45,411 nucleotides of DNA from Paracoccus hibiscisoli (GCF_005048265.1 NZ_SUNH01000024.1:1-45411), one strand, 5' to 3'. Shown: positions 25,298-36,123, counted from the first letter of the stretch. Numbers and translations: made by a program. The notes: a model not told the origin generated them from the sequence alone.

Positions 25298-26614
25298 TCA
25301 ACCGCCGCGCTTCAGCCGCTGGCTGACGAACCAGTCCAGCCGTCGCTTCAACTCACGCTCGAAACCCCGTTCGACCGGGACATACAGCACCGGCCGCTTC
25401 AGCCCGTCGGGGAAATAGTTCTGGCCGCTGAAGGCATCCTCGGCATCATGATCATAGGCATAGCCCGCGCCATAGCCCTGATCCTTCATCATCTTGGTCG
25501 GCGCGTTCAGGATATGGGCGGGCGGCATCAGGCTGCCGGTGCGCCGCGCCTCGGCCCGCGCGTTCTTGTAGGCGGCATAGCCCGCGTTGGATTTCGGGGC
25601 CAGCGCCAGATAGATGACCGCCTGCCCCAGGGCCAGCTCCCCCTCCGGGGAGCCAAGCCGTTCGTACAGCGCCCAGGCATCCAGGCAGTGCCGCGCGGCC
25701 GCCGGATCGGCCAGGCCGATATCCTCGATCGCCATGCGGGTGATGCGCCGGGCCAGATAGCGCGGGTCCTCGCCGCCCTCCAGCATCCGCGCCAGCCAGT
25801 ACAGCGCCGCATCCGGGTCGCTGCCCCGCACCGATTTGTGCAGCGCCGAGATCAGGTTGTAATGCTCCTCGCCCGACTTGTCGTATTTGGGCGCCCGCTT
25901 CATCAGCCGCTGCGCCAGGGTGTCGGGGTCGATGCGGCCGTCGACCTTCCAGGCCGCGACCTGCTCGATCAGGTTCAGGGCGGCGCGGCCATCTCCATCG
26001 GCCATGTCCAGCAGAACCTCGCGCGCGGGCCCGGTCAGCGGCAGGGCGCGGCCCAGCTCACGCTCGGCCCGCTGTGCCAGCAGTTCCAGATCGGCGGGCG
26101 ACAGACGGTCCAGCACGATGACCTGCGCCCGCGACATGACAGCGGCGTTCAGCTCGAACGAGGGGTTCTCGGTCGTGGCACCCACCAGCAGGATCGTCCC
26201 GTCCTCCATATGCGGCAGAAAGCTGTCCTGCTGCGCCTTGTTGAAGCGGTGGATCTCATCGACGAACAGCAGCGTGCCGCGCCCCTGGCTGCGGCGCAGC
26301 CGCGCGGCATCGAACACCTTCCGCAGGTCGGGCACGCCGGTAAAGATCGCGCTGATCTGGACAAAGGCCAGGTCGGTCTCATCAGCCAGCAGCCGTGCGA
26401 TCGTCGTCTTGCCCACCCCCGGCGGCCCCCACAGAATCAGGGACGACAGGCTGCCCGACGCCAGCATGCTGCCCAGGGGTCCGTCCGGGCCCAGCACCTT
26501 GGCCTGTCCGATGACCTCGGACAGGCGGGACGGCCGGATGCGATCGGCCAGGGGCCGGTTCCCCGTTCCGGACGGTGGGTCTGCCTGGGGCGCGGTGTCG
26601 AACAGATCTGCCAT
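25298..26614 (-). CDS. rarA: Replication-associated recombination protein A (RarA/MgsA)
   Basis: 438 residues. Clamp-loader-type AAA+ ATPase: Walker A GPPGVGKTT (about 63-71), Walker B LLFVDEIHRFNK, sensor 1 GATTENPSF, sensor 2 near DGDGRAALNL. The C-terminal RarA tetramerisation part contains SALHKSVRGSDPDAALYWLA and RRITRMAIEDIGLADP. It acts at stalled replication forks. It lies 62 bases after luxI on the same strand, with a 163-base gap to rluC. Confidence 0.95.
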   Translation of the reverse strand: MADLFDTAPQADPPSGTGNRPLADRIRPSRLSEVIGQAKVLGPDGPLGSMLASGSLSSLILWGPPGVGKTTIARLLADETDLAFVQISAIFTGVPDLRKVFDAARLRRSQGRGTLLFVDEIHRFNKAQQDSFLPHMEDGTILLVGATTENPSFELNAAVMSRAQVIVLDRLSPADLELLAQRAERELGRALPLTGPAREVLLDMADGDGRAALNLIEQVAAWKVDGRIDPDTLAQRLMKRAPKYDKSGEEHYNLISALHKSVRGSDPDAALYWLARMLEGGEDPRYLARRITRMAIEDIGLADPAAARHCLDAWALYERLGSPEGELALGQAVIYLALAPKSNAGYAAYKNARAEARRTGSLMPPAHILNAPTKMMKDQGYGAGYAYDHDAEDAFSGQNYFPDGLKRPVLYVPVERGFERELKRRLDWFVSQRLKRGG

Positions 26615-26676
26615 GGCGGCCTATTCTAGGCCGGTCCGGGCTGCTGCGACAGCCCCGTTCGGCGCGGCGATGGCGG

Positions 26677-27267
26677 TCAGTGCATCTTGGCGGTCAGGTC
26701 GATCGAGACGCATTGGAACTGGCCATCCTCGATCTGCATCTCGCGGCCCAGGGCCTCGGCCGTCAGGCCGCAACGTCCGTACCAGCGCGGCCAGTTGGCC
26801 CCGGTCAGCGCGATCAGCCGCGTCGCGCCCATGTCGCGGGCCGATCCGGTCATCGCCTCGACCATCTTGAAATGCACCTTGCGGCGATACATCTGCGGGA
26901 TCGAATGGCTCACGAACACGCGCGAGCATTCCCAGACATGCGGATCGACCGGTGCCGGCGCATACAGCAGATCCTGCGGAATCGCCCCGCCCAGAATCCC
27001 CTCCTGCGCGTCGCGGATCATGTAGGAATAGATGCCGCAGCGCGCGGTCGTCGGCGTCAGACGGATGCCGGCCAGGATGTCCGTGCGGTCGTGAATGGCG
27101 ATCCAGCGGCTTTGCGGCGTGTCGTACTGATCGAACTCCATATCCTCGGACTCGGGCAGGTCCCAGTTCTTCTGGATGATGAAGCTCTGCTTGCGGGCGC
27201 GGAACAGGTTCGCGAACAATTCGCCGTGGTTATGAAGGTTTGAAAAGGAAAGGGTCGTCATCTGCAT
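26677..27267 (-). CDS. Acyl-homoserine-lactone synthase (LuxI family)
   Basis: 196 residues from the ATG at 27267, which has AGGAG eight bases upstream; an in-frame ATG at 27261 is the alternative. The invariant LuxI residues are present: Arg25, Phe29, Trp35, Glu44, Asp46 and Asp49 in EFDQYDTP, Arg69 in GIRLTPT, and Glu113/Arg116 in WECSRVFV. It makes an N-acyl-homoserine lactone signal from S-adenosylmethionine and acyl-ACP; the acyl chain cannot be read from sequence. The gene for its likely receptor ends 58 bases upstream on the same strand. Confidence 0.93.
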   Translation of the reverse strand: MQMTTLSFSNLHNHGELFANLFRARKQSFIIQKNWDLPESEDMEFDQYDTPQSRWIAIHDRTDILAGIRLTPTTARCGIYSYMIRDAQEGILGGAIPQDLLYAPAPVDPHVWECSRVFVSHSIPQMYRRKVHFKMVEAMTGSARDMGATRLIALTGANWPRWYGRCGLTAEALGREMQIEDGQFQCVSIDLTAKMH

Positions 27268-27325
27268 CTGATACTCCTGGGGTGTGAGGGCACCCTTGTC
27301 TGCCACGCGGACCCCTGGGCGACAT

Positions 27326-27937
27326 CTACAACAAACGGTATTCCTTGGCCCTCTGCAGCGCCTCGGCCGTCGTCCGCGCCTTCAGGCGTTCGCGGACAGA
27401 AATCAACCTTGCCTTGAACGCGCTTTCGGTGATGCCAAGCTTGGCAGCCGCTGCTGCATGACGATCGCCCTCCGCAATGCAACGAAGGGCTTCTTTCTGA
27501 GCCTTGGTCAGGCTCGCAGGCGGCTCGGTCATTTCGTGAAGCCGCCGCACCGTGGTCGAGATATCCTCGATCTCGGCATCGGTGAACTCGCGGTCGGCGC
27601 GTGCGAAGGACGCGATGGTGCGCGAGGCGATCGGACCGTGCGAGACGGTCAGACCAAAGATCAGACCGTGATCGGCCGCATCCTTGAGGATGTTGAACGG
27701 GTCCGGGATCGGCAGCGCCGACCACCGGCAGGACCCTGTGGTCGAGAACCCCCATGCGATCGTCGGATCGCGCAGGGCATAGCCGTTTTGGGAATAGAAC
27801 TCGGACCATTCCTCGGCATAGGTCTGAAACTGCATCAGCGGTGCAGCAAACCGGATGTGCAAACCCACGAAATAGCCGGACAAGGCGTGCTTGCCCAGCT
27901 TTCTCAGAGCCGCATTTATGTCTGCACGTGATGACAT
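27326..27937 (-). CDS. LuxR-family quorum-sensing regulator
   Basis: 203 residues, shorter than the usual ~235-250. In the autoinducer-binding domain (about 25-130) the ligand contacts are kept with TraR-like spacing: Trp44, Tyr48, Asp57-Pro58 and Trp72, with a Gly near 101. The C-terminal helix-turn-helix (about 142-203) runs SLTKAQKEALRCIAEGD then AAAAAKLGITESAFKARL. Its first helix is Ala-rich and its recognition helix departs from the common 'SENTVKFHL' pattern. It should bind the lactone made by the adjacent synthase and control luxI and other genes. No clear lux box was seen in the 58-base gap. Confidence 0.9.
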   Translation of the reverse strand: MSSRADINAALRKLGKHALSGYFVGLHIRFAAPLMQFQTYAEEWSEFYSQNGYALRDPTIAWGFSTTGSCRWSALPIPDPFNILKDAADHGLIFGLTVSHGPIASRTIASFARADREFTDAEIEDISTTVRRLHEMTEPPASLTKAQKEALRCIAEGDRHAAAAAKLGITESAFKARLISVRERLKARTTAEALQRAKEYRLL

Positions 27938-28166
27938 GGCTTTTTGGACAGCTTGAAATGGTTTCGGTCAACGGTGCTGAAAGCATTCACCCGATTAAGT
28001 TTCAATTTGGTTAACAACTGTGATGCGATGAAAAAATCCATGCCCTCCCCCCGGAATCGATTGAACCTTCAACCGTTTCCACCAGGCGATGATACAGAGC
28101 CCGCAGCACGCGCGGAAGATGCTGAATGGCAGCTTCCCTAACGTAAAGGTAAAGCGGGCGGCCATG

Positions 28167-28196
28167 AAAAAACCCGCCGCGCTGGCACGCGGCGGG
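28167..28196 (-). terminator. Intrinsic terminator of the ribosomal cluster after rplQ
   Basis: A 9-bp perfect stem (CCCGCCGCG at 28173-28181 with CGCGGCGGG at 28188-28196) and a six-base loop, followed on the minus strand by six T residues (28167-28172). It ends transcription 28 bases after rplQ and separates the luxR gene from the ribosomal operon. Confidence 0.9.
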
Positions 28197-28223
28197 TCGA
28201 TGCTCGGGGTCGTGATCCGGAGA

Positions 28224-28643
28224 TCACTCCTCGGCGGCGTATTCCGCTTCCAGGCGGGTGCGGTCGGCGGCACCCTTGGCGCTGGTGTCACGGTCGACCA
28301 GCTCGATGATCGCCATCGGCGCGTTGTCGCCATACCGGAAGCCGGCCCGCATGATGCGGACATAGCCACCCTGACGGTCCTTGTAGCGCTCGCCCAGGAC
28401 GTCGAACAGCTTGGCCACGTGCATGTCCTGCTTCAACTGCGCATTCGCCTGACGGCGCGCGTGCAGGTCGCCGCGCTTGGCCAGCGTGATCAGCTTTTCG
28501 ACGATCGGACGCAGTTCCTTGGCTTTCGGCAAGGTGGTCTTGATCTGCTCGTGCTCGATCAGCGAGCCGGACATGTTGGCGAACAGCGCCTTGCGGTGTT
28601 CGTGGGTACGGTTGAGGCGGCGGTAACCGCGAGCGTGACGCAT
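28224..28643 (-). CDS. rplQ: 50S ribosomal protein L17
   Basis: 139 residues. It begins [20 protein letters not shown] and has [19 protein letters not shown], the conserved L17 core, followed by a short acidic C-terminal tail (AEYAAEE). It sits near the exit tunnel of the large subunit. It is the last gene of the alpha-operon part (rpsM-rpsK-rpoA-rplQ) and is followed by a strong terminator. Confidence 0.97.
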   Translation of the reverse strand: MRHARGYRRLNRTHEHRKALFANMSGSLIEHEQIKTTLPKAKELRPIVEKLITLAKRGDLHARRQANAQLKQDMHVAKLFDVLGERYKDRQGGYVRIMRAGFRYGDNAPMAIIELVDRDTSAKGAADRTRLEAEYAAEE

Positions 28644-28751
28644 GATGATCTCCTACAGCGTGTTTTGCTTTGTCCGGCAGCCCATGCGTGCGGGCCGCTC
28701 TCCTTGGGGCGGATGCCCGGTGGTCAGCGGGGGTTGCCCCCCGCCGTGATC

Positions 28752-29768
28752 TCAGAACTGGTCGTCGAAACGCTTGGCCAGGTCCTCGATGTTCTCCGGC
28801 GGCCAGTCGACCACGTCCATGCCCAGGTGCAGGCCCATGCCCGACAGCACTTCCTTGATCTCGTTCAAGGACTTGCGGCCAAAGTTCGGGGTCCGCAGCA
28901 TTTCGGCTTCGGTCTTCTGGATCAGGTCGCCGATATAGACGATGTTGTCGTTCTTCAGGCAGTTCGCCGAACGGACCGACAGCTCCAGCTCGTCGACCTT
29001 CTTCAGCAGGCGCGGGTCGAACTCCAGACCATCGTCGCTGTCCTGACGGGTCGCCGATTCCGGCTCGTCGAAGTTCACAAAGACCGACAGCTGGTCCTGG
29101 ACGATGCGCGCGGCATAGGCCACGGCGTCTTCCGGGGTCAGCGATCCGTCCGTCTCGATCTTCATCGTCAGCTTGTCATAGTCCAGAACCTGCCCCTCGC
29201 GGGTGGGCTGCACCTCATAGCTGACCCGCTTGACCGGCGAGAAGATCGCGTCGATCGGGATCAGGCCGATGGGCGCATCCTCGGGACGGTTCTTGTCGGC
29301 GGCGACATAGCCCTTGCCCGTCTGCACGGTCAGTTCCATGTTCAGTTCGGCACCGTCATCCAGATGGCAGATGACATGGTCACGGTTTAGCACGGTGATG
29401 CCGGCCGTTTCCTGGATGTCGCTGGCCTTGACCTCACCCGGACCCTTGGCGGACAGGGTCAGGCGCTTGGGGCCTTCGACGTCCATCTTCAGGGTGACGC
29501 CCTTCAGGTTCAACACGATGTCGGTCACGTCCTCGCGGACGCCGGCGACGCTGCTGAACTCGTGCAGGACGTTGTCGATCTGCACGGCCGTGATGGCACC
29601 GCCCTGCAGCGACGACATCAGCACGCGGCGCAGCGCATTGCCAAGCGTCAGGCCGAAGCCCCGCTCCAGCGGCTCTGCGATCAGCGTTGCCGTGCGGGTC
29701 GCGTCGGCACCCGGCTTGACCGCCAGCTGCGTCGGCTTGATCAGTTCGGCCCAGTTCTTGTGGATCAT
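28752..29768 (-). CDS. rpoA: DNA-directed RNA polymerase subunit alpha
   Basis: 338 residues, normal length. The N-terminal assembly domain has [20 protein letters not shown] and [16 protein letters not shown]. After a linker, the C-terminal domain (about 255-325) has [21 protein letters not shown] and [16 protein letters not shown], which bind UP elements and activators. It dimerises to nucleate RNA polymerase assembly. Gaps of about 110 bases separate it from rpsK and rplQ. Confidence 0.98.
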   Translation of the reverse strand: MIHKNWAELIKPTQLAVKPGADATRTATLIAEPLERGFGLTLGNALRRVLMSSLQGGAITAVQIDNVLHEFSSVAGVREDVTDIVLNLKGVTLKMDVEGPKRLTLSAKGPGEVKASDIQETAGITVLNRDHVICHLDDGAELNMELTVQTGKGYVAADKNRPEDAPIGLIPIDAIFSPVKRVSYEVQPTREGQVLDYDKLTMKIETDGSLTPEDAVAYAARIVQDQLSVFVNFDEPESATRQDSDDGLEFDPRLLKKVDELELSVRSANCLKNDNIVYIGDLIQKTEAEMLRTPNFGRKSLNEIKEVLSGMGLHLGMDVVDWPPENIEDLAKRFDDQF

Positions 29769-29882
29769 GGATTTTCCTCCATACTTGCTTCCTGCCCATG
29801 ACCGTGGCCGGAAACGCCCGAGGTGAAATGCGAATGTCCGGCCCCCGCAGACATGCAGGGGCCGGTCAATGATGATCCAGGA

Positions 29883-30272
29883 TCAGACGCGACGGCGCTT
29901 GGGCGGGCGGCAGCCGTTATGCGCGATCGGCGTCACGTCACGGATGGCCGTGATGTTGAAGCCGGCGGCGGCCAGCGCGCGCAAAGCCGATTCGCGGCCC
30001 GAACCGGGGCCCTGGACTTCGACGTCCAGCGTGCGGACGCCGTGTTCCTGCGCCTTGCGGCCGGCGTCTTCGGCGGCCATCTGGGCGGCGTAGGGGGTCG
30101 ATTTGCGCGAACCCTTGAAGCCCATCGTGCCGGCCGAGGACCAGGCGATGGCGTTGCCCTGAACGTCGGAAATCAGGATCTTGGTGTTGTTGAAGCTGGA
30201 GTTCACATGAGCAACGCCGGTGGCGATGTTCTTGCGTTCCTTGCGCTTCATGCGGGTCTTGTCACGTGCCAT
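29883..30272 (-). CDS. rpsK: 30S ribosomal protein S11
   Basis: 129 residues. [20 protein letters not shown] at the N-terminus, [14 protein letters not shown] and a basic C-terminus ending [11 protein letters not shown]. It forms the platform of the small subunit near the E site. It starts 12 bases after the rpsM stop. Confidence 0.97.
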   Translation of the reverse strand: MARDKTRMKRKERKNIATGVAHVNSSFNNTKILISDVQGNAIAWSSAGTMGFKGSRKSTPYAAQMAAEDAGRKAQEHGVRTLDVEVQGPGSGRESALRALAAAGFNITAIRDVTPIAHNGCRPPKRRRV

Positions 30273-30284
30273 GTCGCTTGCCCC

Positions 30285-30653
30285 TTATTTCTTCTTGCCG
30301 GCGATCGGCTTGGCCGGGCCCTTGCGGGTGCGCGCATTGGTATGCGTGCGCTGGCCACGGACCGGAAGGCCGCGACGGTGACGAAGACCGCGATACGAGC
30401 CCAGGTCCATCATGCGCTTGATGTTCATCTGGACTTCGCGGCGCAGGTCGCCCTCGACGGTCAGGTTGGCATCGATGTACTCGCGGATAGCCAGAACTTC
30501 GGCATCCGACAGATCGTTGATGCGGCGCGTCGGGTCGATGCCCGTGGATTCGCAGATCTGTGCGGCGAACAGGTCGCCGATGCCGTGGATATAGGTCAGT
30601 GCGATGGGGACGCGTTTCCCCGTCGGAATGTTGACGCCAGCAATACGAGCCAC
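30285..30653 (-). CDS. rpsM: 30S ribosomal protein S13
   Basis: 122 residues. [20 protein letters not shown], the helix-hairpin-helix [13 protein letters not shown] and the basic tail [20 protein letters not shown] are all standard. It sits at the head of the small subunit and contacts L5 and the P-site tRNA. A 155-base gap with two hairpins separates it from adk, so it may have its own promoter or translational control. Confidence 0.97.
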   Translation of the reverse strand: MARIAGVNIPTGKRVPIALTYIHGIGDLFAAQICESTGIDPTRRINDLSDAEVLAIREYIDANLTVEGDLRREVQMNIKRMMDLGSYRGLRHRRGLPVRGQRTHTNARTRKGPAKPIAGKKK

Positions 30654-30673
30654 GCGTTTTCCTTTTCAGTTGC

Positions 30674-30693
30674 GGTTCCGTAACGCCGGAACC
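30674..30693 (-). promoter_or_regulatory. Hairpin in the rpsM leader
   Basis: GGTTCCG (30674-30680) pairs with CGGAACC (30687-30693). It lies 20-40 bases before the rpsM start, with an A-run on its upstream side in the sense direction. On the plus strand the same sequence has a terminator shape with six T, but nothing is transcribed that way. A role in rpsM translation control is only a possibility. Confidence 0.4.
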
Positions 30694-30709
30694 TTTTTTC
30701 ACAACGCAA

Positions 30710-30734
30710 GGCCCGAAAGCTGTGCCTTCGGGCC
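30710..30734 (-). terminator. Possible terminator or attenuator after adk
   Basis: GGCCCGAA (30710-30717) pairs with TTCGGGCC (30727-30734). The tract beyond it on the minus strand is TTGCGTTGTG, only weakly T-rich, so some read-through into rpsM is likely. Confidence 0.4.
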
Positions 30735-30808
30735 AAATCGATGGTCCACCCGCGAACCGGGTGATTCTCTTGCGAGATGCCGTGGATTAGCGGCAGATCG
30801 CCGCGCCG

Positions 30809-31390
30809 TCAAGCAGGCAGCGCCGCCGCGATCTGCGCCGAGACCTGATCCATGGCGGCCATGCCGTCCACGGTCTTCAGATTGCCCTTGGCGTAATAGT
30901 AGCCCAGCAGCGGCGCGGTCTTCTTGTAATACTCGCGCAGGCGGTCGGCAAAGACCTCGGGCGTGTCGTCGCGGCGCACGGGCTGTCCCGCGGCGCGCGA
31001 TTCATCGGCACGTTTGACGATGCGGCCGACCAGCGCCTCGTCGTCCACCTGCAACTCGATCACCGCGTCCAGCGCCATGCCGGATTCGGCCAGCAGGCGG
31101 TCCAGGGCGTCGGCCTGCGCCAGGGTGCGCGGAAAGCCGTCAAAGATGAAGCCCTTGCCACCCTTCTCCAGCTGCTCGCGGATCAGGCCGATGACGATCT
31201 CGTCGGTGACCAGCTCTCCGCGATCCATGACCTCGGCGACGCGCTGGCCCATCTCGGTCCCCGAGGAGCGGGCGGCGCGCAGCATGTCGCCCGTGGACAG
31301 CTGGACCATCCCCTTGTCCTCGACCAGGCGGCTGGCCTGGGTTCCCTTGCCCGCCCCCGGCGGTCCCAACAGGATGATGTTGATGGTCAT
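30809..31390 (-). CDS. adk: Adenylate kinase
   Basis: 193 residues from the ATG at 31390, which has GAGGGGGA upstream; an upstream ATG would add nine unlikely residues. P-loop [31 protein letters not shown] (catalytic Arg) and a short LID typical of the zinc-free short form. It interconverts AMP, ADP and ATP. It lies 66 bases after secY, the usual alphaproteobacterial order. Confidence 0.96.
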   Translation of the reverse strand: MTINIILLGPPGAGKGTQASRLVEDKGMVQLSTGDMLRAARSSGTEMGQRVAEVMDRGELVTDEIVIGLIREQLEKGGKGFIFDGFPRTLAQADALDRLLAESGMALDAVIELQVDDEALVGRIVKRADESRAAGQPVRRDDTPEVFADRLREYYKKTAPLLGYYYAKGNLKTVDGMAAMDQVSAQIAAALPA

Positions 31391-31456
31391 GGCGTCTGTC
31401 CCCCTCAGGCTGGCCATTCATGCGGCCTTGTCGTCTCGTCGATTGCCGGTCGCGCC

Positions 31457-32827
<1,371 letters not shown>

Positions 32828-32851
32828 GCTGTTCCGTCCCGTGTCATGACA

Positions 32852-32887
32852 GCGCCGCCGACCCGTTTTCGCGGGGACCGGCGGCGC
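32852..32887 (-). promoter_or_regulatory. Large hairpin in the rplO-secY gap
   Basis: GCGCCGCCG (32852-32860) pairs with CGGCGGCGC (32879-32887), with an inner CCCG/CGGG stem. No T-tract follows on the minus strand, so it is not a classic terminator. It may affect mRNA stability or secY translation. Confidence 0.5.
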
Positions 32888-32937
32888 CTGAAAACCTAGA
32901 TGCTATCTATAGGGGCAGACATGCCCCGTTCAACAGC

Positions 32938-33414
32938 TTATTCGGCCGCCGCTGCGGTTGCGGGCAGCTGGACCTTGCCGCCGGCCTTCTCGACCGCCTC
33001 GACCGCGGCCTTGGACGCGCCGGTCACGGTGATGGTCAGACCGGCCTTCAGCTCACCCTTGGCCAGCAGACGGATGCCGTCCAGCTTGCGGCGCACCAGG
33101 CCCGATGCGACCAGCGCATCCTCGGTCAGCTCGGCCTTGGCGTCGATCTTGCCTGCGTCGATGAAGCCCTGGATCATGCCCAGGTTCACGACGGCAAAGG
33201 ATTTCGCGTTGGGCGCGGTAAAGCCACGCTTGGGCAGGCGGCGGTACAGCGGCATCTGGCCGCCCTCGTATCCGCCCAGAGCCACGCCCGAGCGCGACTT
33301 CTGACCCTTGATACCGCGGCCTGCGGTCTTGCCCTTGCCCGAACCGGGGCCGCGCGCAACGCGCTTCTTGGATTTGTTCGCGCCGTCGTTGTCGCGGATT
33401 TCGTGCAGTTTCAT
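32938..33414 (-). CDS. rplO: 50S ribosomal protein L15
   Basis: 158 residues from the ATG at 33414 with AAGGAG upstream. [20 protein letters not shown], then the glycine-rich [17 protein letters not shown] and [15 protein letters not shown] typical of L15, with an Ala-rich C-terminus. It is a core large-subunit protein. It normally follows rpmD directly, but here about 0.9 kb containing an opposite-strand gene intervenes, and a promoter candidate lies 93-121 bases upstream of its start. Confidence 0.97.
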   Translation of the reverse strand: MKLHEIRDNDGANKSKKRVARGPGSGKGKTAGRGIKGQKSRSGVALGGYEGGQMPLYRRLPKRGFTAPNAKSFAVVNLGMIQGFIDAGKIDAKAELTEDALVASGLVRRKLDGIRLLAKGELKAGLTITVTGASKAAVEAVEKAGGKVQLPATAAAAE

Positions 33415-33506
33415 GTCGCTTCTCCTTGCCGGACACACCCTCGAAGCGAAACAGGGGGCCACGGCTTTTCTTGCTTGTTGAATCACAGTGCCATCGGCAC
33501 CGGGGC

Positions 33507-33535
33507 GCTATACGCCCAAACCCCGCATCATTCAA
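33507..33535 (-). promoter_or_regulatory. Candidate promoter for rplO-secY-adk
   Basis: On the minus strand TTGAAT (33530-33535), a 17-base spacer and TATAGC (33507-33512). It lies between divergent genes, 93 bases before rplO. It would give the downstream half of the spc operon its own start. Confidence 0.55.
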
Positions 33536-33642
33536 GCGATCCCGCCACAGCGCCCGGCCCAATCGCGTCCGACACCGTGTTGTGACTTGAGTGCGCCCGC
33601 CCGCTTGCTAGGCAGGATGGGCAACGAACCCCGGAAACCGCC

Positions 33643-34272
33643 ATGTCCCGCCTGTCCCTCGTTCCACTGGCCCTGCTGGCCGCCCTCTGGACCGCCCCTG
33701 CCCTGGCACAGGAGGCCGATCCGACCTTCTGCACCGCCCGCATCAACGACCGCGACGTGGTCATGGGCTATGACCGGGCCGAGGCGCGCCTGTCCGACAC
33801 CTATTCCCGCCGCGAGCAGCTGGCCACGCGCATCGGGCGGCACGACTGCCCCAGCTATGTCGTGCTGCGCAGCCTGACCCCCGAACTGAGCGACGAAGAG
33901 CGCCTGCCCTTCTGCCTGCGCTTTGACAAGCAGACCGATTCGGTCATGGGCTATGATCTGGGCGCCCGCGATGCCTGGGGTCAGTGCCGCGAGCAGTCGC
34001 GCGCCGTCTGCCGCCGCGTGAACCAGACCACCGCCGCCGCCGGAGCCCTCACCGGGGCCGCCGCGCGCCGCTCGGTCCAGGGGCTGCAGACCCTGCCGGA
34101 CGCCTCGGGCGCGGTCATCCTCAGCGGGGCGGGCACGGCGGTGTCGGGGGCGCTGGCCTCGCTTGGCGGGGCGGCTGCGGCGGTCGCGGCGTCCCCCGTG
34201 CTGCTGACGGGCGCCGCGGTGTCGGTCGTGGCCGTGGGCGGCACGCTCTATGCCTGCCGCGAGGGCGAATGA
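33643..34272 (+). CDS. Hypothetical secreted/membrane protein inside the spc operon, opposite strand
   Basis: 209 residues that I do not recognise. A signal peptide (LVPLALLAALWTAPALA) ends near residue 22. The first half of the mature protein has six or seven cysteines (FCTARIND, HDCPSYV, FCLRFD, GQCREQ, VCRRVN), fitting disulfides in the periplasm. The second half is Gly/Ala-rich, with two probable membrane helices (AVILSGAGTAVSGALASL, and LLTGAAVSVVAVGG), like glycine-zipper inner-membrane proteins. Codon use matches the core genes. It interrupts the rpmD-rplO junction on the other strand and ends at a bidirectional terminator. The start has only a weak CCGGAAA upstream. Confidence 0.8.
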   Translation: MSRLSLVPLALLAALWTAPALAQEADPTFCTARINDRDVVMGYDRAEARLSDTYSRREQLATRIGRHDCPSYVVLRSLTPELSDEERLPFCLRFDKQTDSVMGYDLGARDAWGQCREQSRAVCRRVNQTTAAAGALTGAAARRSVQGLQTLPDASGAVILSGAGTAVSGALASLGGAAAAVAASPVLLTGAAVSVVAVGGTLYACREGE

Positions 34273-34286
34273 CCCCGTGAAACGCA

Positions 34287-34313
34287 AAACGCCCCGCACA
34301 TGGCGGGGCGTTT
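34287..34313. terminator. Bidirectional terminator between rpmD and the opposite-strand gene
   Basis: AAACGCCCCGC (34287-34297) pairs with GCGGGGCGTTT (34303-34313) over a five-base loop. It is flanked by A-rich and T-rich ends, so it can work in both directions. It would stop the rpmD transcript before rplO. Confidence 0.8.
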
Positions 34314-34333
34314 CGACGAACCGGCGGTAAGGC

Positions 34334-34519
34334 TCAGTTCTTTTCTTCGATGATCACCACCATGTGGGGGATCTTGTTGACCATGCCGCGCACGGAGGGG
34401 GTATCCTCCAGCTCGCGGGTGCGGTTCATCTTGTTCAGTCCCAGACCCTTCAGCGTGGCCAGCTGGTCCTTGGGACGGCGGATCGGGCTGCCGATCTGCT
34501 TGACGACGATGGTTCCCAT
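34334..34519 (-). CDS. rpmD: 50S ribosomal protein L30
   Basis: 61 residues, normal L30 length. [20 protein letters not shown] and [17 protein letters not shown], then [11 protein letters not shown]. It lies 12 bases after rpsE. Its transcript probably ends at the hairpin just downstream. Confidence 0.96.
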   Translation of the reverse strand: MGTIVVKQIGSPIRRPKDQLATLKGLGLNKMNRTRELEDTPSVRGMVNKIPHMVVIIEEKN

Positions 34520-34531
34520 GCGTCTCGCTCC

Positions 34532-35101
34532 TTACGCTTCGACAGCGGCGTCAGCCGGCTTGTCGTTCGAGGGCAGGATGTCGGCGACCTTCTTGCCGCG
34601 ACGGGTCGCGACCGAGCGGGGGCTCGACTCTTTCTTCAGACCGTCCAGGGTGGCGCGGATCATGTTGTAGGGGTTCTGCGACCCCTGCGACTTGGCCACG
34701 ACGTCCTGCACGCCCAGCATCTCGAACACGGCGCGCATCGGGCCGCCCGCGATGATGCCGGTGCCCGGAACGGCGGTGCGCATGATGACCTTGCCGGCAC
34801 CGTGACGACCTTCGATGTCGTGGTGCAGGGTGCGGCCGTCACGCAGCGGCACACGGATCAGACCGCGCTTGGCCTGCTCGGTCGCCTTGCGGATCGCCTC
34901 GGGGACCTCTTTGGCCTTGCCCTTGCCGAAACCGACGCGGCCGCGCTGGTCGCCGACGACGACGAGTGCCGCAAAGCCAAAGCGCTTGCCGCCCTTGACG
35001 GTCTTGGACACGCGGTTGATCGCAACCAAGCGGTCCTGGAATTCCGGGTTCTCTTCGCGGTCGTTGCGACCGCCCCGGCGGTTGTTGTCACGTTCTGCCA
35101 T
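34532..35101 (-). CDS. rpsE: 30S ribosomal protein S5
   Basis: 189 residues from the ATG at 35101; an upstream frame adds non-family sequence. An Arg/Asn/Gly-rich leader ([17 protein letters not shown]) precedes the core with [18 protein letters not shown], the loop [20 protein letters not shown] and the C-terminal [20 protein letters not shown]. It acts in mRNA helicase activity and decoding fidelity. Confidence 0.97.
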   Translation of the reverse strand: MAERDNNRRGGRNDREENPEFQDRLVAINRVSKTVKGGKRFGFAALVVVGDQRGRVGFGKGKAKEVPEAIRKATEQAKRGLIRVPLRDGRTLHHDIEGRHGAGKVIMRTAVPGTGIIAGGPMRAVFEMLGVQDVVAKSQGSQNPYNMIRATLDGLKKESSPRSVATRRGKKVADILPSNDKPADAAVEA

Positions 35102-35217
35102 GAGGCATTCCTTCTTGGGTGGCGCGCGCGGCGCCGGTTGTCTCGACCCTTGGTGGACGCGCCCGCTGGCGGGCACGTCCCCGGATCATCGGGGCGGCAC
35201 GAATGCCGCCCACAGGA

Positions 35218-35577
35218 TCAGAACTTCAGGCCACCTTCACGGGCGGCGTCGGCCAGAGCCTTGACCTTGCCGTGAAAGATGAAGCCGCCGCGATCGAACA
35301 CGACCTCTTCGACGCCTGCGGCCTTCGCACGCTCGGCGATGGTCGCGCCGATCTTGGCCGCGGCCTCGACGTTGTTCTTGCCGATCAGGCCCAGATCCTT
35401 CTCCAGCGTGCTGGCCGAGGCCAGGGTCACGCCCTTCAGATCATCGATCACCTGAACAAAGATGTTCTTGGACGACCGGTGGATCGACATGCGGGGACGT
35501 CCGTTCGACATCGCCCGCAGCTTGTTCCGAACGCGCAGGCGGCGCTTTTGGAACAGCTCTTGCTTTTTCAGTGCCAT
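35218..35577 (-). CDS. rplR: 50S ribosomal protein L18
   Basis: 119 residues. [36 protein letters not shown] and the C-terminal [19 protein letters not shown] are the L18 pattern. It binds 5S rRNA together with L5. It lies 12 bases after rplF. Confidence 0.97.
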   Translation of the reverse strand: MALKKQELFQKRRLRVRNKLRAMSNGRPRMSIHRSSKNIFVQVIDDLKGVTLASASTLEKDLGLIGKNNVEAAAKIGATIAERAKAAGVEEVVFDRGGFIFHGKVKALADAAREGGLKF

Positions 35578-35589
35578 TTCATGCGCCCC

Positions 35590-36123
35590 TTACTTCTTCT
35601 TGCCTTCCTTGCGGAAGACGAACTCGCCCTTGTAGCGGATTCCCTTGCCCTTGTAGGGCTCGGGCTTGCGCCACTCGCGGATGTTCGCTGCGACCTGGCC
35701 AACAAGCTGCTGGTCAATGCCTTCCACAACGATTTCGGTCTGCTTCGGAGACGACACCGTGACGCCTTCCGGCACCGCGAAGATCACGTCATGCGAATAG
35801 CCCAGGGCCAGTTTCAGGTCCTTGCCCTGCATGGTGGCGCGGTAACCCACGCCCTGGATCTCCAGCTCTTTCTTGAACCCGGTGGACACGCCCACGGTCA
35901 GGTTCTCGATCATCGAGCGGGTCATCCCCCATTGCTGGCGCGCACGCTTGGAGGTTCCGCGCGGCTTGACCGCAACCGAACCGTCTTCCAGCACCAGGTC
36001 CACATCATCGGTCGCCGTGAAGTGACGGGTGCCTTTCGGCCCCTTCACTTCGATGGTCTGACCCTTGATCTCGGCCGTCACGCCCTTGGGCAGTTCGACC
36101 GGCTTCTTACCAATACGAGACAT
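35590..36123 (-). CDS. rplF: 50S ribosomal protein L6
   Basis: 177 residues from the ATG at 36123. [15 protein letters not shown] at the start, [14 protein letters not shown] in the first domain and the C-terminal signature [13 protein letters not shown]. It is located near the factor-binding site of the large subunit. It lies 10 bases after rpsH. Confidence 0.97.
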   Translation of the reverse strand: MSRIGKKPVELPKGVTAEIKGQTIEVKGPKGTRHFTATDDVDLVLEDGSVAVKPRGTSKRARQQWGMTRSMIENLTVGVSTGFKKELEIQGVGYRATMQGKDLKLALGYSHDVIFAVPEGVTVSSPKQTEIVVEGIDQQLVGQVAANIREWRKPEPYKGKGIRYKGEFVFRKEGKKK

